50,166 bases of DNA from Candidatus Bathyarchaeota archaeon. GTDB lineage: Archaea; Thermoproteota; Bathyarchaeia; Bathyarchaeales; Bathycorpusculaceae. The stretch is from assembly GCA_003165195.1 (NCBI GenBank), contig PLSP01000077.1, positions 1 through 50,166 of the forward strand, read 5' to 3'. The translations under genes were made by a program, and so were the position numbers. The notes below the pieces were generated by a model. It had not been told where the DNA came from. It worked only from the letters and a program-made list of their open reading frames with translations, and did not search any database. The first letter of the stretch is position 1. Every line of letters begins with the position of its first letter. Of this stretch, positions 16,613-25,921 are shown piece after piece.

Positions 16613-17647
16613 ATGGTGAAATTTAGCGGTTGCTATACTGCACTAATAACGCCCATGACCCGTAATCGCCATGTCGATTACGAAGGTTTACAACAATTGA
16701 TCGATTTCCAAATAGAAAACGGCGTAAAAGGAATTCTTGCAATGGGAACAACTGGTGAGAGCCCCACGCTGGACTGGCTTGAACACAATAAGGTTATTGA
16801 GAAAAGCCATGAGTTTGCCTGCAAAGTCTTAACCATCGCTGGGACAGGAAGCAACTCAACCCAGGAAACACTCGAAGCCACCGCGCATGCGCAAAACGAG
16901 GGTATAAATTGCGTCTTACTTGTCGATCCCTACTACAATGGGCCAAGCTCAATGGAGATACGAAGAGAATACGTCGAGCCCGTAGCAAACAAGTTCCCTG
17001 AAATACAAGTAATCCCCTACGTTATCCCTGGCAGAACCGGAACTCAACTTTTTCCCCAAGACATAGCTATCCTGCATCAGCAGTATCCAAACGTTCGCAG
17101 TGTAAAAGAAGCCACAGGCGACTTGAAAAACATGGAATTAACAAGGCAGCTTTGCGGGAAAGACTTTGACATCTTAAGCGGCGATGACGACAAAACTTAC
17201 ACAATGATGCTTTCACCTGACATCCAAGCCAGTGGAGTTATTTCCGTCATCGCAAACGTCGCTCCCGGCTCGGTCGTCGACATGGTTCACTACATGCTAG
17301 AAGGCAATGAGGAAGCAGCTAGCGTAATCTCCCAGGCACTACAGCCGCTTTTCAATCTTGTCACTGTCAAAACACAGGAGCAGACGCCGTTTGGGCCTGT
17401 TGCATGCAAAGCGAGGAATCCCTTGGCCTACAAGACGCTTATGAACGTGCTTGGCATGCCCTCGGGACCTTGCAGGCAACCATTAGGAAAAATGACGCGT
17501 GCCGGTTTAGAACTAGTACTTACAAATGTGCGGAAAGTCTATGAATCCAACCCGCAAATTCTCCAGCCAGTCGCCGATACCTTTGGCGTAGATCTCAAAG
17601 ACCGACTATACAACGAGAAGTATCTGGAAGGACTCTACTATGCTTAA
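16613..17647 (+). CDS. dapA: 4-hydroxy-tetrahydrodipicolinate synthase
   Basis: A 344-residue class I aldolase. The Schiff-base lysine is K165 in SVKEATGD, Y136 lies in PYVIPGRTG, and T46-T47 are in GTTGESPT. It condenses pyruvate with aspartate semialdehyde. The family is usually about 290-300 residues; here the C-terminus runs about 45 residues longer (VADTFGVDLKDRLYNEKYL). It is the first gene of a six-gene lysine operon and overlaps dapB by 8 bases. The operon context makes DapA much more likely than another aldolase of this fold. Confidence 0.92.
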   Translation: MVKFSGCYTALITPMTRNRHVDYEGLQQLIDFQIENGVKGILAMGTTGESPTLDWLEHNKVIEKSHEFACKVLTIAGTGSNSTQETLEATAHAQNEGINCVLLVDPYYNGPSSMEIRREYVEPVANKFPEIQVIPYVIPGRTGTQLFPQDIAILHQQYPNVRSVKEATGDLKNMELTRQLCGKDFDILSGDDDKTYTMMLSPDIQASGVISVIANVAPGSVVDMVHYMLEGNEEAASVISQALQPLFNLVTVKTQEQTPFGPVACKARNPLAYKTLMNVLGMPSGPCRQPLGKMTRAGLELVLTNVRKVYESNPQILQPVADTFGVDLKDRLYNEKYLEGLYYA

Positions 17648-18434
17648 GCTATGTGTAGCAGGCGCTGTTGGTAGAATGGGTAACGCCATAATCCAAGAAG
17701 CTACCGCAAAGGGTCACCAAATCGCCAGTGCCATTGAAGCCCCAAACAGTCCATCAATAGGAAAAACACTGCGTGAACTCGGCATAGCCAATTCCGACAC
17801 AATCATCCTGAGTTCCGACAGATTAAGCGAAGCCTTAGATGATGCCGACACTTACGTTAGTTTTACGGCGCCAGCCGCCGAAGTAGTTAATATACCCATA
17901 GTCGCTAAGGCTGGAAAACGCATAGTACTTGGCACTACAGGGTTTACTCCAGAACAGAACCGACAAGTTGTTGCCGACATGACGGGAAAAGTGCCCGCGG
18001 TCTTTTCTCCCAACTACTCAGTTGGCGTAAATATACTCTTCAAGATTGCAGAATCGCTGAAGGCATTCCCATCTGGATATGATTTTAGCATAAATGAAAT
18101 TCATCACACAGGCAAGAAAGACGCGCCAAGCGGAACCGCAAAGAAACTTGGTGACATAGTCTCAAACGCTCGTGGCTATTCAAAGATCGTTTCAGGTAGA
18201 GAAGGCATTAGCCCAAGGCAAGTCGGCGAACTTGAAGTCACCTCTCTGCGAGCAGGCGGCGTTCCAGGAATCCATGATCTCATCGTTGCAGGACCTTATG
18301 AGATGCTGAGAATAGAACACATTGCTTTTTCAAGGAATGTCTTTGCACAGGGAGCTGTTTTCGCTGCTGAATGGCTAAGCAGGCAAACTAAGCCTGAAGT
18401 GTACAGCATGGCGGACGTTTTAGGCTTATCTTAA
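17640..18434 (+). CDS. dapB: 4-hydroxy-tetrahydrodipicolinate reductase
   Basis: A 264-residue reductase with the N-terminal Rossmann motif VAGAVGRMG and the signature EIHHTGKKDAPSGTA at 153-167, where H155 and K159 are catalytic. It reduces the DapA product with NAD(P)H. The ATG overlaps the end of dapA. Length is standard. Confidence 0.95.
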   Translation: MLKLCVAGAVGRMGNAIIQEATAKGHQIASAIEAPNSPSIGKTLRELGIANSDTIILSSDRLSEALDDADTYVSFTAPAAEVVNIPIVAKAGKRIVLGTTGFTPEQNRQVVADMTGKVPAVFSPNYSVGVNILFKIAESLKAFPSGYDFSINEIHHTGKKDAPSGTAKKLGDIVSNARGYSKIVSGREGISPRQVGELEVTSLRAGGVPGIHDLIVAGPYEMLRIEHIAFSRNVFAQGAVFAAEWLSRQTKPEVYSMADVLGLS

Positions 18435-18505
18435 CTGCCGAAAACTAGCCATTAACTTTTTTATCAAGGAAAACCAACACAGATCAGCAAAGGAGTAAAC
18501 AATCA

Positions 18506-19564
18506 GTGTCAAACAAGCGTAAAGTAGCAATCCTAGGCGCAACCGGAGCCGTTGGCCAAAGGTTCATTCAACTCTTACAAGGGCACCCTTGGTTTGAAAT
18601 TGAGGTGCTTGCTGCTTCAGAGCGATCAGCGGGCAAAAAATACGGCGAAGCCTGCAACTGGGTTATGGAGACGAACCTGCCCCCGGAAATTGCTGAAATG
18701 CCAGTGGCTAATGCTGACGTTGCTTCGGTGGAGAAGGCAGGCGATGTTGATATTGTCTTTTCCAGTTTGCCAGGTGATTTGGCTGGTCCAGTTGAAGCTG
18801 AATTTGCGGCTCTCTACCCTGTTTTCAGCAAAGCTAGTGCTCACCGCATGGAGAAGGATGTTCCTCTGGTTATTCCAGAAATCAATCCGGACCATACTGA
18901 CCTCATTAAGATTCAACAGAAGCAGCGGGGCTGGAAAGGCTTTATCACAACAGACCCCAACTGCAGCACCATCCAACTTGCAATCTCACTCAAACCTTTG
19001 ATGCAGTTTGGACTCAACCAAATTATCGTGAATACTATGCAGGCGCTTAGCGGTGCAGGCTACCCGGGTGTCGCGTCGTTAGATATAATCGATAACGTTG
19101 TTCCCTTCATTTCAGGAGAGGAAGAAAAGATGGAGCAGGAATCGCTTAAGATCCTTGGCAGCTTCAACGGTAAATCCGTCCAGAACGCTGACTTTCAGAT
19201 TAGCGCAAGCTGCAACCGAGTCCAAGTCAAAGACGGACATTTAGAGTCAGTTTTCGTTAAGCTAAATGAGGATCCGTCATTGGATGAGATAGAGGCTGCC
19301 TTTACCAAGTTCAAAGGTGAACCCCAAAAGCTAAAGTTGCCCTCTGCGCCAGTGAACCCCATAGTTGTTCGCCATGAGAAAAACCGTCCACAGCCACGTT
19401 TCGATCGCGATACGGGCTGCGGAATGAGCGTTGTGGTAGGCAGGATACGCAAGGATCCGATTATGTCTTTTAAGTATATATGTCTTGGACACAACACCGT
19501 TCGTGGAGCAGCAGGCGGAGGCATACTTAGTGCGGAGTTGTACGTTGCGAAAGGCTTGGCCTAA
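18506..19564 (+). CDS. asd: Aspartate-semialdehyde dehydrogenase
   Basis: A 352-residue protein. The NADP-binding motif is GATGAVGQRF at 11-20 and the catalytic Cys153 is in DPNCSTI. Also seen are ALSGAGYPG and the C-terminal CLGHNTVRGAAGGG, typical of the archaeal/fungal type. It makes aspartate semialdehyde for lysine, threonine and methionine. The start is GTG at 18506 with AAAGGAG 10 bases ahead. Confidence 0.96.
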   Translation: MSNKRKVAILGATGAVGQRFIQLLQGHPWFEIEVLAASERSAGKKYGEACNWVMETNLPPEIAEMPVANADVASVEKAGDVDIVFSSLPGDLAGPVEAEFAALYPVFSKASAHRMEKDVPLVIPEINPDHTDLIKIQQKQRGWKGFITTDPNCSTIQLAISLKPLMQFGLNQIIVNTMQALSGAGYPGVASLDIIDNVVPFISGEEEKMEQESLKILGSFNGKSVQNADFQISASCNRVQVKDGHLESVFVKLNEDPSLDEIEAAFTKFKGEPQKLKLPSAPVNPIVVRHEKNRPQPRFDRDTGCGMSVVVGRIRKDPIMSFKYICLGHNTVRGAAGGGILSAELYVAKGLA

Positions 19565-19605
19565 GCCTTCTTTGCATTAATAATTTAGGCAGGGGAAGAA
19601 AAGGG

Positions 19606-20898
19606 ATGGTTAAATTAAGAAAGCTGCATGAACCTTTAGAAGACCGAAAAGGCAGTTTGTATTTTGATGGCTGTTCAGTTAAGGAATTGGCGGAGAAATA
19701 TGATACTCCATTATATGTTGTGAGTGAGAAGCGGATAAGAGACAACTATAATCATCTCCATGATGCGTTGATTCGAATTTACAAATACGTGCGGGTCTAT
19801 TACGCTGCGAAAGCCAACAGTAATCTCACCGTGCTTAAAATTCTGCACTCGCAAGGCGCATACCTTGACACTGTGAGCCCAGGAGAAGTTTTCATGGGGT
19901 TAATAACTGGGTACACTCAGGACCGCATAATGTATACTGGAACCAGCGTGAGAAACGACGAACTCAAAATGCTCGTAGACGCCAATATAACCGTAAACAT
20001 CGATTCCCAATCAGAACTAGATAGGCTGCTAAAAATCTCTGTACCCCAGATTATTTCCGTGCGTGTTAACCCAGAAATCGGAGCTGGTCATCACAGCCAC
20101 TGTGTTACTGCTGGTCCTGACTCAAAGTTTGGGCTTTGGGAGGAAGAGGCGATTCAAGCTTACGCGATTGCGCAGAGAGCAAGGGTTGAACATTTCGGTA
20201 TCCATATGCATATTGGCTCAGGAATCCTGGAGGTGGAACCCTATGTGGCAGCGGTCGAGAAGCTGTTGAGCATAGCAAAAAGGGTTCATGACGAAGTGGG
20301 AATAAATTTTGAGTTCATTGACATCGGCGGAGGCTTCGGTGTTCCGTATAAGCCAGAGGACAAAGAGTTCGATTGGGGTGAATTTGCTAGCAAAGTAGTC
20401 GCGCCTTTCAAGAACAAAATTTCCGAGTACGGGCTTGGCAAGCCGTTCCTCTGTGTTGAACCAGGCAGATATCTTGTCGCCGACGCAAGCATTCTGCTCA
20501 CAACAGTTAACACAGTTAAAGTGACACCTGCAAAGAAATTCGTAGGCGTCGACGCTGGCTTCAACACACTGGTAAGGCCAACAATGTACGGCTCATATCA
20601 CCCCATATTGGTCGCTAACAAACTTGACAAGCCAGAGACAGAAACCTATGATGTGGTAGGACCAATCTGTGAGTCAGGCGACGCACTAGCAAAAGATCGC
20701 GCGCTCCCCGAGGTCGCGGAAGGTGATTTGCTTGCAGTTCTAAACGCAGGAGCCTACGGTTTTAGCATGAGCAGCCAATACAATGCTCGTCCCAGAGCTG
20801 CGGAGGTCCTCATCAGACAAGGCAAATCCTTTGTTATTCGCGGACGGGAACAACTTGACAATTTGACAGCCAACCAAAAAGTACAGGTTGACCTTTAA
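19606..20898 (+). CDS. lysA: Diaminopimelate decarboxylase
   Basis: A 430-residue fold-type III PLP enzyme. The cofactor lysine is K69 in YYAAKANSN, the glycine-rich phosphate site is IDIGGGFGVPY, and the catalytic Cys is in GPICESGD. EPGRYLVADA is also conserved. It decarboxylates meso-diaminopimelate to lysine. Its stop overlaps the dapF start by one base. Confidence 0.96.
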   Translation: MVKLRKLHEPLEDRKGSLYFDGCSVKELAEKYDTPLYVVSEKRIRDNYNHLHDALIRIYKYVRVYYAAKANSNLTVLKILHSQGAYLDTVSPGEVFMGLITGYTQDRIMYTGTSVRNDELKMLVDANITVNIDSQSELDRLLKISVPQIISVRVNPEIGAGHHSHCVTAGPDSKFGLWEEEAIQAYAIAQRARVEHFGIHMHIGSGILEVEPYVAAVEKLLSIAKRVHDEVGINFEFIDIGGGFGVPYKPEDKEFDWGEFASKVVAPFKNKISEYGLGKPFLCVEPGRYLVADASILLTTVNTVKVTPAKKFVGVDAGFNTLVRPTMYGSYHPILVANKLDKPETETYDVVGPICESGDALAKDRALPEVAEGDLLAVLNAGAYGFSMSSQYNARPRAAEVLIRQGKSFVIRGREQLDNLTANQKVQVDL

Positions 20899-21743
20899 TG
20901 CGTTTTTGGAAAATGCATGGATTAGGTAACGATTATATCGTTATCGACAATCGTAACCAAGAAATCAGCGGCAAGCAGGCTGCACAGTTGACTAAGAGGC
21001 TTTGTGAGAGACGTTTTTCGGTTGGGGCAGACGGAATGTTGCTTGTTTCACGTTCCAAGGTGGCTGAGGTCAAGATGCGGATTTTCAACGCAGACGGTAG
21101 CGAAGCTGAAATGTGCGGCAACGGTATACGTTGTTTCTCCAAGTACTGCTACGAAAATGGCATCACAAAGAAGCATGAGTTCACGGTTGAGACGCTTTCA
21201 GGCCTAAAGTCTGTTTGGCTTACCCTTAGCAGTCAAGATGTAGTCTCTGTTAAGGTGGATATGGGTGCGCCGAATTGGGAGCGGAGCAGCATTCCCATGA
21301 CGGGGGAAGGCACCTGTATCAATCAGGATTTAGATGTCAACGGTGAAGTCTTCAAGGTAACTTGCCTCTCAATGGGTAACCCACACTGCGTAATTTTCGT
21401 TGATTGCATCGATTGTTTCCCAGTGGAGGAAATAGGCGCAAAAATTGAAAACCACAAAGCGTTCCCCAAACGAACGAACGTTGGCTTCGTCGAAGTCTTA
21501 AACAAAAGTGAATTAAATGTTCGTGTTTGGGAGAGAGGTTGCGGCGAAACGCTGGCGTGTGGCACTGGAACCTGCGCTGCTGTAGCTGCCGCAAACAAGC
21601 TTGGGCTCGTCGGAGACAAGATTACTGTTCATGTTTTGGGCGGCGACTTGCAAGTTGAAGTTGCTGAGAGCTTGTTTTTGAGTGGGGCAGCTGAGAAAGT
21701 TTTTGAGGGAACGCTGTTTGGAGGACCGCAAAATGTCGTTTGA
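20898..21743 (+). CDS. dapF: Diaminopimelate epimerase
   Basis: A 281-residue cofactor-independent epimerase with both catalytic cysteines: C73 in EMCGNGIRC and the partner in LACGTGTCAA near residue 220. The N-terminus FWKMHGLGNDYIVID is standard. It converts LL- to meso-diaminopimelate, the step needed between DapL and LysA. The ATG overlaps the lysA stop. Confidence 0.96.
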   Translation: MRFWKMHGLGNDYIVIDNRNQEISGKQAAQLTKRLCERRFSVGADGMLLVSRSKVAEVKMRIFNADGSEAEMCGNGIRCFSKYCYENGITKKHEFTVETLSGLKSVWLTLSSQDVVSVKVDMGAPNWERSSIPMTGEGTCINQDLDVNGEVFKVTCLSMGNPHCVIFVDCIDCFPVEEIGAKIENHKAFPKRTNVGFVEVLNKSELNVRVWERGCGETLACGTGTCAAVAAANKLGLVGDKITVHVLGGDLQVEVAESLFLSGAAEKVFEGTLFGGPQNVV

Positions 21744-22893
21744 GTATGCTGATAGGATTAATCGGTTGCCGCCATACCTGTTTGCTGAAATCGAGAAGAT
21801 CATTAAGGAGAAGAAGTCGCAGGGCGTCGACTTGATTTCGCTTAGCATTGGCGATCCTGACCTTCCACCGCCGTCGTTCATCTTGGAGACGCTAAAGAGG
21901 GAAGCTTCAGATCCTAAAAACCACAATTACTCATTTAGCCAAGGTGAACCTGACTTCCGTGAGGCAGTTGTTGGCTGGTATAAGACCCGCTTCAACGTTG
22001 ACCTGCAACAGGACCAAGTGGTGGCGCTTTTAGGTTCTAAAGAAGGTTTAGCAAACATTGCCCGTGCATTCATCAACCCATCTGACCATGTTCTGGTCCC
22101 TGATCCAGCTTACCCAGTATATGCGAACGGCAGCACAATTCTCTGCGACGGCATGGCGGTGCCCATGCCCCTTCTGGAGGAGAACGGTTTTCTACCCAAC
22201 TTTGAAGCCATTGATGCCCGGCAGGTCAAGATGATGTTTCTTAACTACCCGAACAACCCCACTGCCGCAACCATCGATAAGAAGCACCTTAAGCAAGCTG
22301 TCGATTTCGCCAAAGATAACAGAATAGTACTTTGTTACGACAACGCTTACTCAGAAATCACCTATGACGGCTACCAAGCACCAAGCATCTTGGAGATAGA
22401 CGGAGCCATGGATGTGGCTGTTGAATTCCACTCGCTTTCAAAGACTTTTAACATGACCGGTGACCGCATCGGTTTTGCTGTTGGCAACAAGCAACTTGTC
22501 GCTGGATTGACGAAAATTAAGTCGCAAATTGATTCGGGACCGCCCGTTTATACTCAAAAAGTCGCTGTCAAAGCACTTTCAAACTATACTGGCCATCAGC
22601 CGCCCGAGTTCCTGCAAAGAAACAACCAAATTCTCCAAGAACGCCGCGACCTCCTGGTCAACACCCTCTGCCAAATCGGCTACAAATGTGATAAGCCCAA
22701 GGCAACGTTCTATGTCTGGGTTAACTGCAGAGGCGATTCCATGAAGTTCGCAACCAGGTTGTTGGATGTCGGTGTGGCTGTGACGCCGGGCGTAGGCTTC
22801 GGCAAATATGGGGAAGGTTACGCACGCATAACCTTCACTCAGCCCAAAGAACGAATAGCAGAAGCTTGCCAAAGAATAGCCAGTGCCTTCTAG
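21733..22893 (+). CDS. dapL: LL-diaminopimelate aminotransferase
   Basis: A 386-residue fold-type I PLP aminotransferase. The cofactor lysine is K237 in SLSKTFNMTGDRIGFA. Also seen are ISLSIGDPDLPPP and NYPNNPTAA. It converts tetrahydrodipicolinate directly to LL-diaminopimelate, bypassing the succinyl or acetyl steps. The ATG at 21733 is chosen because GAGGAC lies upstream; it overlaps dapF by 11 bases. A start at 21682 would overlap dapF by over 60 bases. No dapD, dapC or dapE is present, which supports the DapL role. Confidence 0.93.
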   Translation: MSFEYADRINRLPPYLFAEIEKIIKEKKSQGVDLISLSIGDPDLPPPSFILETLKREASDPKNHNYSFSQGEPDFREAVVGWYKTRFNVDLQQDQVVALLGSKEGLANIARAFINPSDHVLVPDPAYPVYANGSTILCDGMAVPMPLLEENGFLPNFEAIDARQVKMMFLNYPNNPTAATIDKKHLKQAVDFAKDNRIVLCYDNAYSEITYDGYQAPSILEIDGAMDVAVEFHSLSKTFNMTGDRIGFAVGNKQLVAGLTKIKSQIDSGPPVYTQKVAVKALSNYTGHQPPEFLQRNNQILQERRDLLVNTLCQIGYKCDKPKATFYVWVNCRGDSMKFATRLLDVGVAVTPGVGFGKYGEGYARITFTQPKERIAEACQRIASAF

Positions 22894-22906
22894 TCTCTTT
22901 CTTACC

Positions 22907-23008
22907 CTTTTTGTTGCATTTTTTTCAAAAATGAGGATACTCTATTGGGTTAGTGTTCTATTTTTGAGCATTTGCCTTATTTTTTGTTTTGGCGTTTGAT
23001 TTTTTTGG
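22907..23008 (+). terminator. T-rich terminator region after the lysine operon
   Basis: Repeated T runs (CCCTTTTTG, CATTTTTTTC, CTATTTTTG, TTATTTTTTG, GATTTTTTTGG) follow the dapL stop over about 100 bases, enough for strong archaeal termination. Confidence 0.55.
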
Positions 23009-23089
23009 TTGTGGGTTTAATCTGCAGTGTTGGGCAGGAAGGTGCTTGCAGTGGATGGCTGATGTGTCTGGAGATTCCGCGTGTTAATA

Positions 23090-23103
23090 TTGTATATATA
23101 CAA
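23090..23103 (+). promoter_or_regulatory. Palindrome overlapping the TATA region of the PhoU-like gene
   Basis: TTGTATATATACAA is a perfect 14-base palindrome 42-55 bases before the ATG. It overlaps the only TATA-like element, so a protein bound here would block TBP. Autoregulation by the AbrB-like domain of the downstream gene is one possibility. Confidence 0.5.
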
Positions 23104-23144
23104 ATATGTGTTGTATTAAGAGATTAATACAGCGAGGAAAAATT

Positions 23145-24158
23145 ATGGAACGCAGAATAATGTCATTAGGCAGATCCTCAATGGTAATTTCTCTTCCCAA
23201 AAACTGGATGCAACTTAACGCACTAAACAAAGGCGATGTCGTCTCCTTTGCCATCCAACGCGACCGCTCACTGGTAGTCTACCCGAGAGCTGAAAAAAAA
23301 CCCACACCTGAAGAAATAACCATAAAAATAGGCCAAAACGACGACGAAACACTTGTCACACAAAAAATCATCGGAGCATTCCTAAACGGATATTCAGGAA
23401 TCACACTCCTCGGAGAAAAAACCCTCTCCGTCCCCCAACGCAAAGCCATACGCCTCATAACAGGTCGGCTATACATGCGAATCATGGAATCGGACTCCAA
23501 AGGAGTCTACTTGCAAACTTTAACAGACGAGTCAAAAGCCTCGCTTGACCAAGCCATACAAAGAATGCACTTAATTTCATATTCTATGTGTGAAGATGTT
23601 TTTAATGCGTTAAAAAACAACGATATTTCCTTAGCCAAGTCTGTTTTTTCTCAAGACGATGATATTGATCAATTCTACTTTTTTATCTTGAGGATTCTTA
23701 GAAGCGCAGCTCAAGGTCCAATATTGGCTAATGAATTACGTATAGATCCGCTTGACTGTATGGATTACCAGAGCCTCGCGATACTGATAGAGCATGCCGC
23801 TGACTATGTGGCCGACATTGCAAAACATATTGTTATGATTGATGGAATTGGCGAAAAAATCCCTGCTGAGTTGCTTGATCTCATGTTCGATGAAGGCATG
23901 GAAGTTGTTGATTTATACGTTAAAGCGGTCAACGCCTTTTTCCAACGTGACGTCAACTTGTCGGTTGAAATAATCAAACAAATACAACGGATAGAAAAGT
24001 TAGATCAAGAAATAGCTAGCACCACATTTATGAATAAGAAAAAACCGGAGTTAATCTGTGCAGTCTGTTCAATGAGAGAAGATATAAAAAAAATTGCTGT
24101 CTATGCAGCAAATATTTCGGAAGTTACTGTTAATCGTTCCTTTAAGCTTTCTAGTTAG
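23145..24158 (+). CDS. AbrB-PhoU domain regulator
   Basis: A 337-residue protein. Residues about 1-50 are a SpoVT/AbrB-type swapped-hairpin DNA-binding domain (RRIMSLGRSSMVISLPKNW, LNALNKGDVVSFAIQ). Residues about 115-335 hold two PhoU-like helical repeats. This arrangement occurs in archaeal phosphate-linked regulators. No phosphate transporter is nearby, so its signal may differ. The ATG at 23145 is preferred, with AGCGAGG upstream. It converges with the fused dehydrogenase gene, overlapping by 8 bases. Confidence 0.85.
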   Translation: MERRIMSLGRSSMVISLPKNWMQLNALNKGDVVSFAIQRDRSLVVYPRAEKKPTPEEITIKIGQNDDETLVTQKIIGAFLNGYSGITLLGEKTLSVPQRKAIRLITGRLYMRIMESDSKGVYLQTLTDESKASLDQAIQRMHLISYSMCEDVFNALKNNDISLAKSVFSQDDDIDQFYFFILRILRSAAQGPILANELRIDPLDCMDYQSLAILIEHAADYVADIAKHIVMIDGIGEKIPAELLDLMFDEGMEVVDLYVKAVNAFFQRDVNLSVEIIKQIQRIEKLDQEIASTTFMNKKKPELICAVCSMREDIKKIAVYAANISEVTVNRSFKLSS

Positions 24159-25866
24159 ATTTCTTTGCTGGCTGATAGCTTAAAGTCATTGCAAGCTTGC
24201 CCGGTAGCATATCTTTTTCCAGCATTTTTCTTGCCATTGGAAGTGCGGTGTTGTAGTTGTATATTTCTTTGCCGTTGCTTCTTGAGTCGCGGAGAATTTC
24301 TTTTTCAGTTTTGTGTTTTATGTCGCCAACTGTTAATGCGCCGATTACGAATATGCCTGGAAGCATTTCTCTCATGTCGTCTTTAAGTTCGATTCCTTCT
24401 ACGCCGAATGGTGGGACAGCGTTTATGTCTAGAAGGACTTTCATGTTTTTGACGCCGTTTAGCATTTCTTTGTCGATGATTCGGACTCCTTTGACTCCTG
24501 CACACATAATTACGTCTGCTTTGTTGATGATATCAATTTTTGACTGTGGGGTTGGTGCAAATATGCCTTGTACTTGTACGCCATGGTCTTTGGCTAAGAG
24601 TTTGCCTATGCTTTCTGCATGTTCTTTTCCATCTATACGTTTTGGATTTAGGCTGGCAATCATTACTTTGCATCCGAGTTTAGCTAGAAGGACAGCTGCG
24701 ATTTGACCTACTGCACCTGTTCCCATTATTGCGCATGTTTTATCTTTTAGCTCTCCAAGTTTGTTTGCGACTAATGCTGCTTCTGCTTTTGCTACCATGG
24801 CTGCTGCCGTGGTATAGGAGCCCGCTGGGTCAATTATTATGCTTGTTTTGAAGGGTGGGAACATTGAATCTTTTACCGCTTGGAAGACTTCTTCGGCTCT
24901 TTCAGCATTTTTTCCTCCGATTAGGAAGGCAGTGTGCTTAACGCCTTTTGGTCCTCTCGAGAGTAGTGCATCTTGGGTGATGTTTTTTGCATCTTCAGGA
25001 TTTACATCTTGATAGGGGATAACTGCGTCGTAACCTGCATCGTATGCCATGCAAATGTCGAAAGGACTTGCTTTTGCGTCTGTGTCAATGTAAAATAGCA
25101 AGTAAGGTGCTTCTTCTACGCCTTTTCCCATAACTGGTTTAACTTGAATCTGGATTGACTGCAACCAGTTTTCCATTTCAGCTGAGGAAGGAACTTCTGC
25201 GCTGGCTGCAATAACTTTCTTTGAGAGCTTTGCAGTCTCAACTTTGGCATTGAGTGATTCTAACAATTTTTTTGTCCCTGCCATGTGTTCTGGACTGCAG
25301 ATGTGGAGGCAGGTTATTTCTTCTTTTCCCTTAATTTCTCTGGCATGGTTCATGATACCCATGGCTATCCAGCTTTCTCTTATCGAGAAGTTGACTTCCT
25401 GTTGGTGGTCTTCGATTTCAGATTGTAAGCTTTGCCCCAAAGCAATCATGTATTCTTGTTCAATTGTAGTGTCTTCTCGTTTTGATAGGCTGTCTAATGC
25501 TTTTACAACATCATTTCTTTGTTTGATTTTTTTGGCTAAGGCATCGCCGATGTAAGCTTTAGCGTTTGCGTCTATATCGACTCCGAAGTATGGAATGTTG
25601 CTTTTGTGGAATACTTCTGCGATTGCGTCGTTTTGGAAGTCTTGCTGAGAGCGCATGCCCATCTCATCAGTTGTGTAATCTACGTTAACTTTGGATACTA
25701 GGTTTTCCACGAATCTATAGAAGCCTATGGATGATTTTTGCAGTGCTTTAAGTTCGTTTGCGTTTGTTGGTGGCTCGTTAACGTAGAATGGTTCGTTATA
25801 TTCTTTTTCAAGAAGTAAGACGTTGAGTTTCTTTTTCTCTAATGGTTTAAGTTCTAAGGTTTCCAT
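24151..25866 (-). CDS. NAD(P)-dependent methylene-H4MPT dehydrogenase (MtdA/MtdB-like) fused to an unassigned N-terminal domain
   Basis: A 571-residue protein. Residues about 253-571 match the MtdA/MtdB family: YIDTDAKASPFDICMAYDAG, then SIIIDPAGSYTTAAA and the Rossmann motif GTGAVGQIAAVLL (382-394). Those enzymes oxidise methylene-H4MPT (or H4F) with NAD(P). Residues 1 to about 245 are extra. They are helical and acidic, with VDYTTDEMGMRSQQDF, IPYFGVDID and RESWIAMG followed by CLHICSPEHMAGTKKLL, which faintly resembles TraB/ChaN-like domains. Normal MtdA/B proteins are about 290 residues, so this is a true fusion in one frame. It lies downstream of mtd, with operator-like repeats upstream. 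Confidence 0.78.
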   Translation of the reverse strand: METLELKPLEKKKLNVLLLEKEYNEPFYVNEPPTNANELKALQKSSIGFYRFVENLVSKVNVDYTTDEMGMRSQQDFQNDAIAEVFHKSNIPYFGVDIDANAKAYIGDALAKKIKQRNDVVKALDSLSKREDTTIEQEYMIALGQSLQSEIEDHQQEVNFSIRESWIAMGIMNHAREIKGKEEITCLHICSPEHMAGTKKLLESLNAKVETAKLSKKVIAASAEVPSSAEMENWLQSIQIQVKPVMGKGVEEAPYLLFYIDTDAKASPFDICMAYDAGYDAVIPYQDVNPEDAKNITQDALLSRGPKGVKHTAFLIGGKNAERAEEVFQAVKDSMFPPFKTSIIIDPAGSYTTAAAMVAKAEAALVANKLGELKDKTCAIMGTGAVGQIAAVLLAKLGCKVMIASLNPKRIDGKEHAESIGKLLAKDHGVQVQGIFAPTPQSKIDIINKADVIMCAGVKGVRIIDKEMLNGVKNMKVLLDINAVPPFGVEGIELKDDMREMLPGIFVIGALTVGDIKHKTEKEILRDSRSNGKEIYNYNTALPMARKMLEKDMLPGKLAMTLSYQPAKKSN

Positions 25867-25921
25867 TTTGCTAACCTCTGATCTCTGACAATAGCTGATC
25901 TCGAATATATATTTGGTCGAA

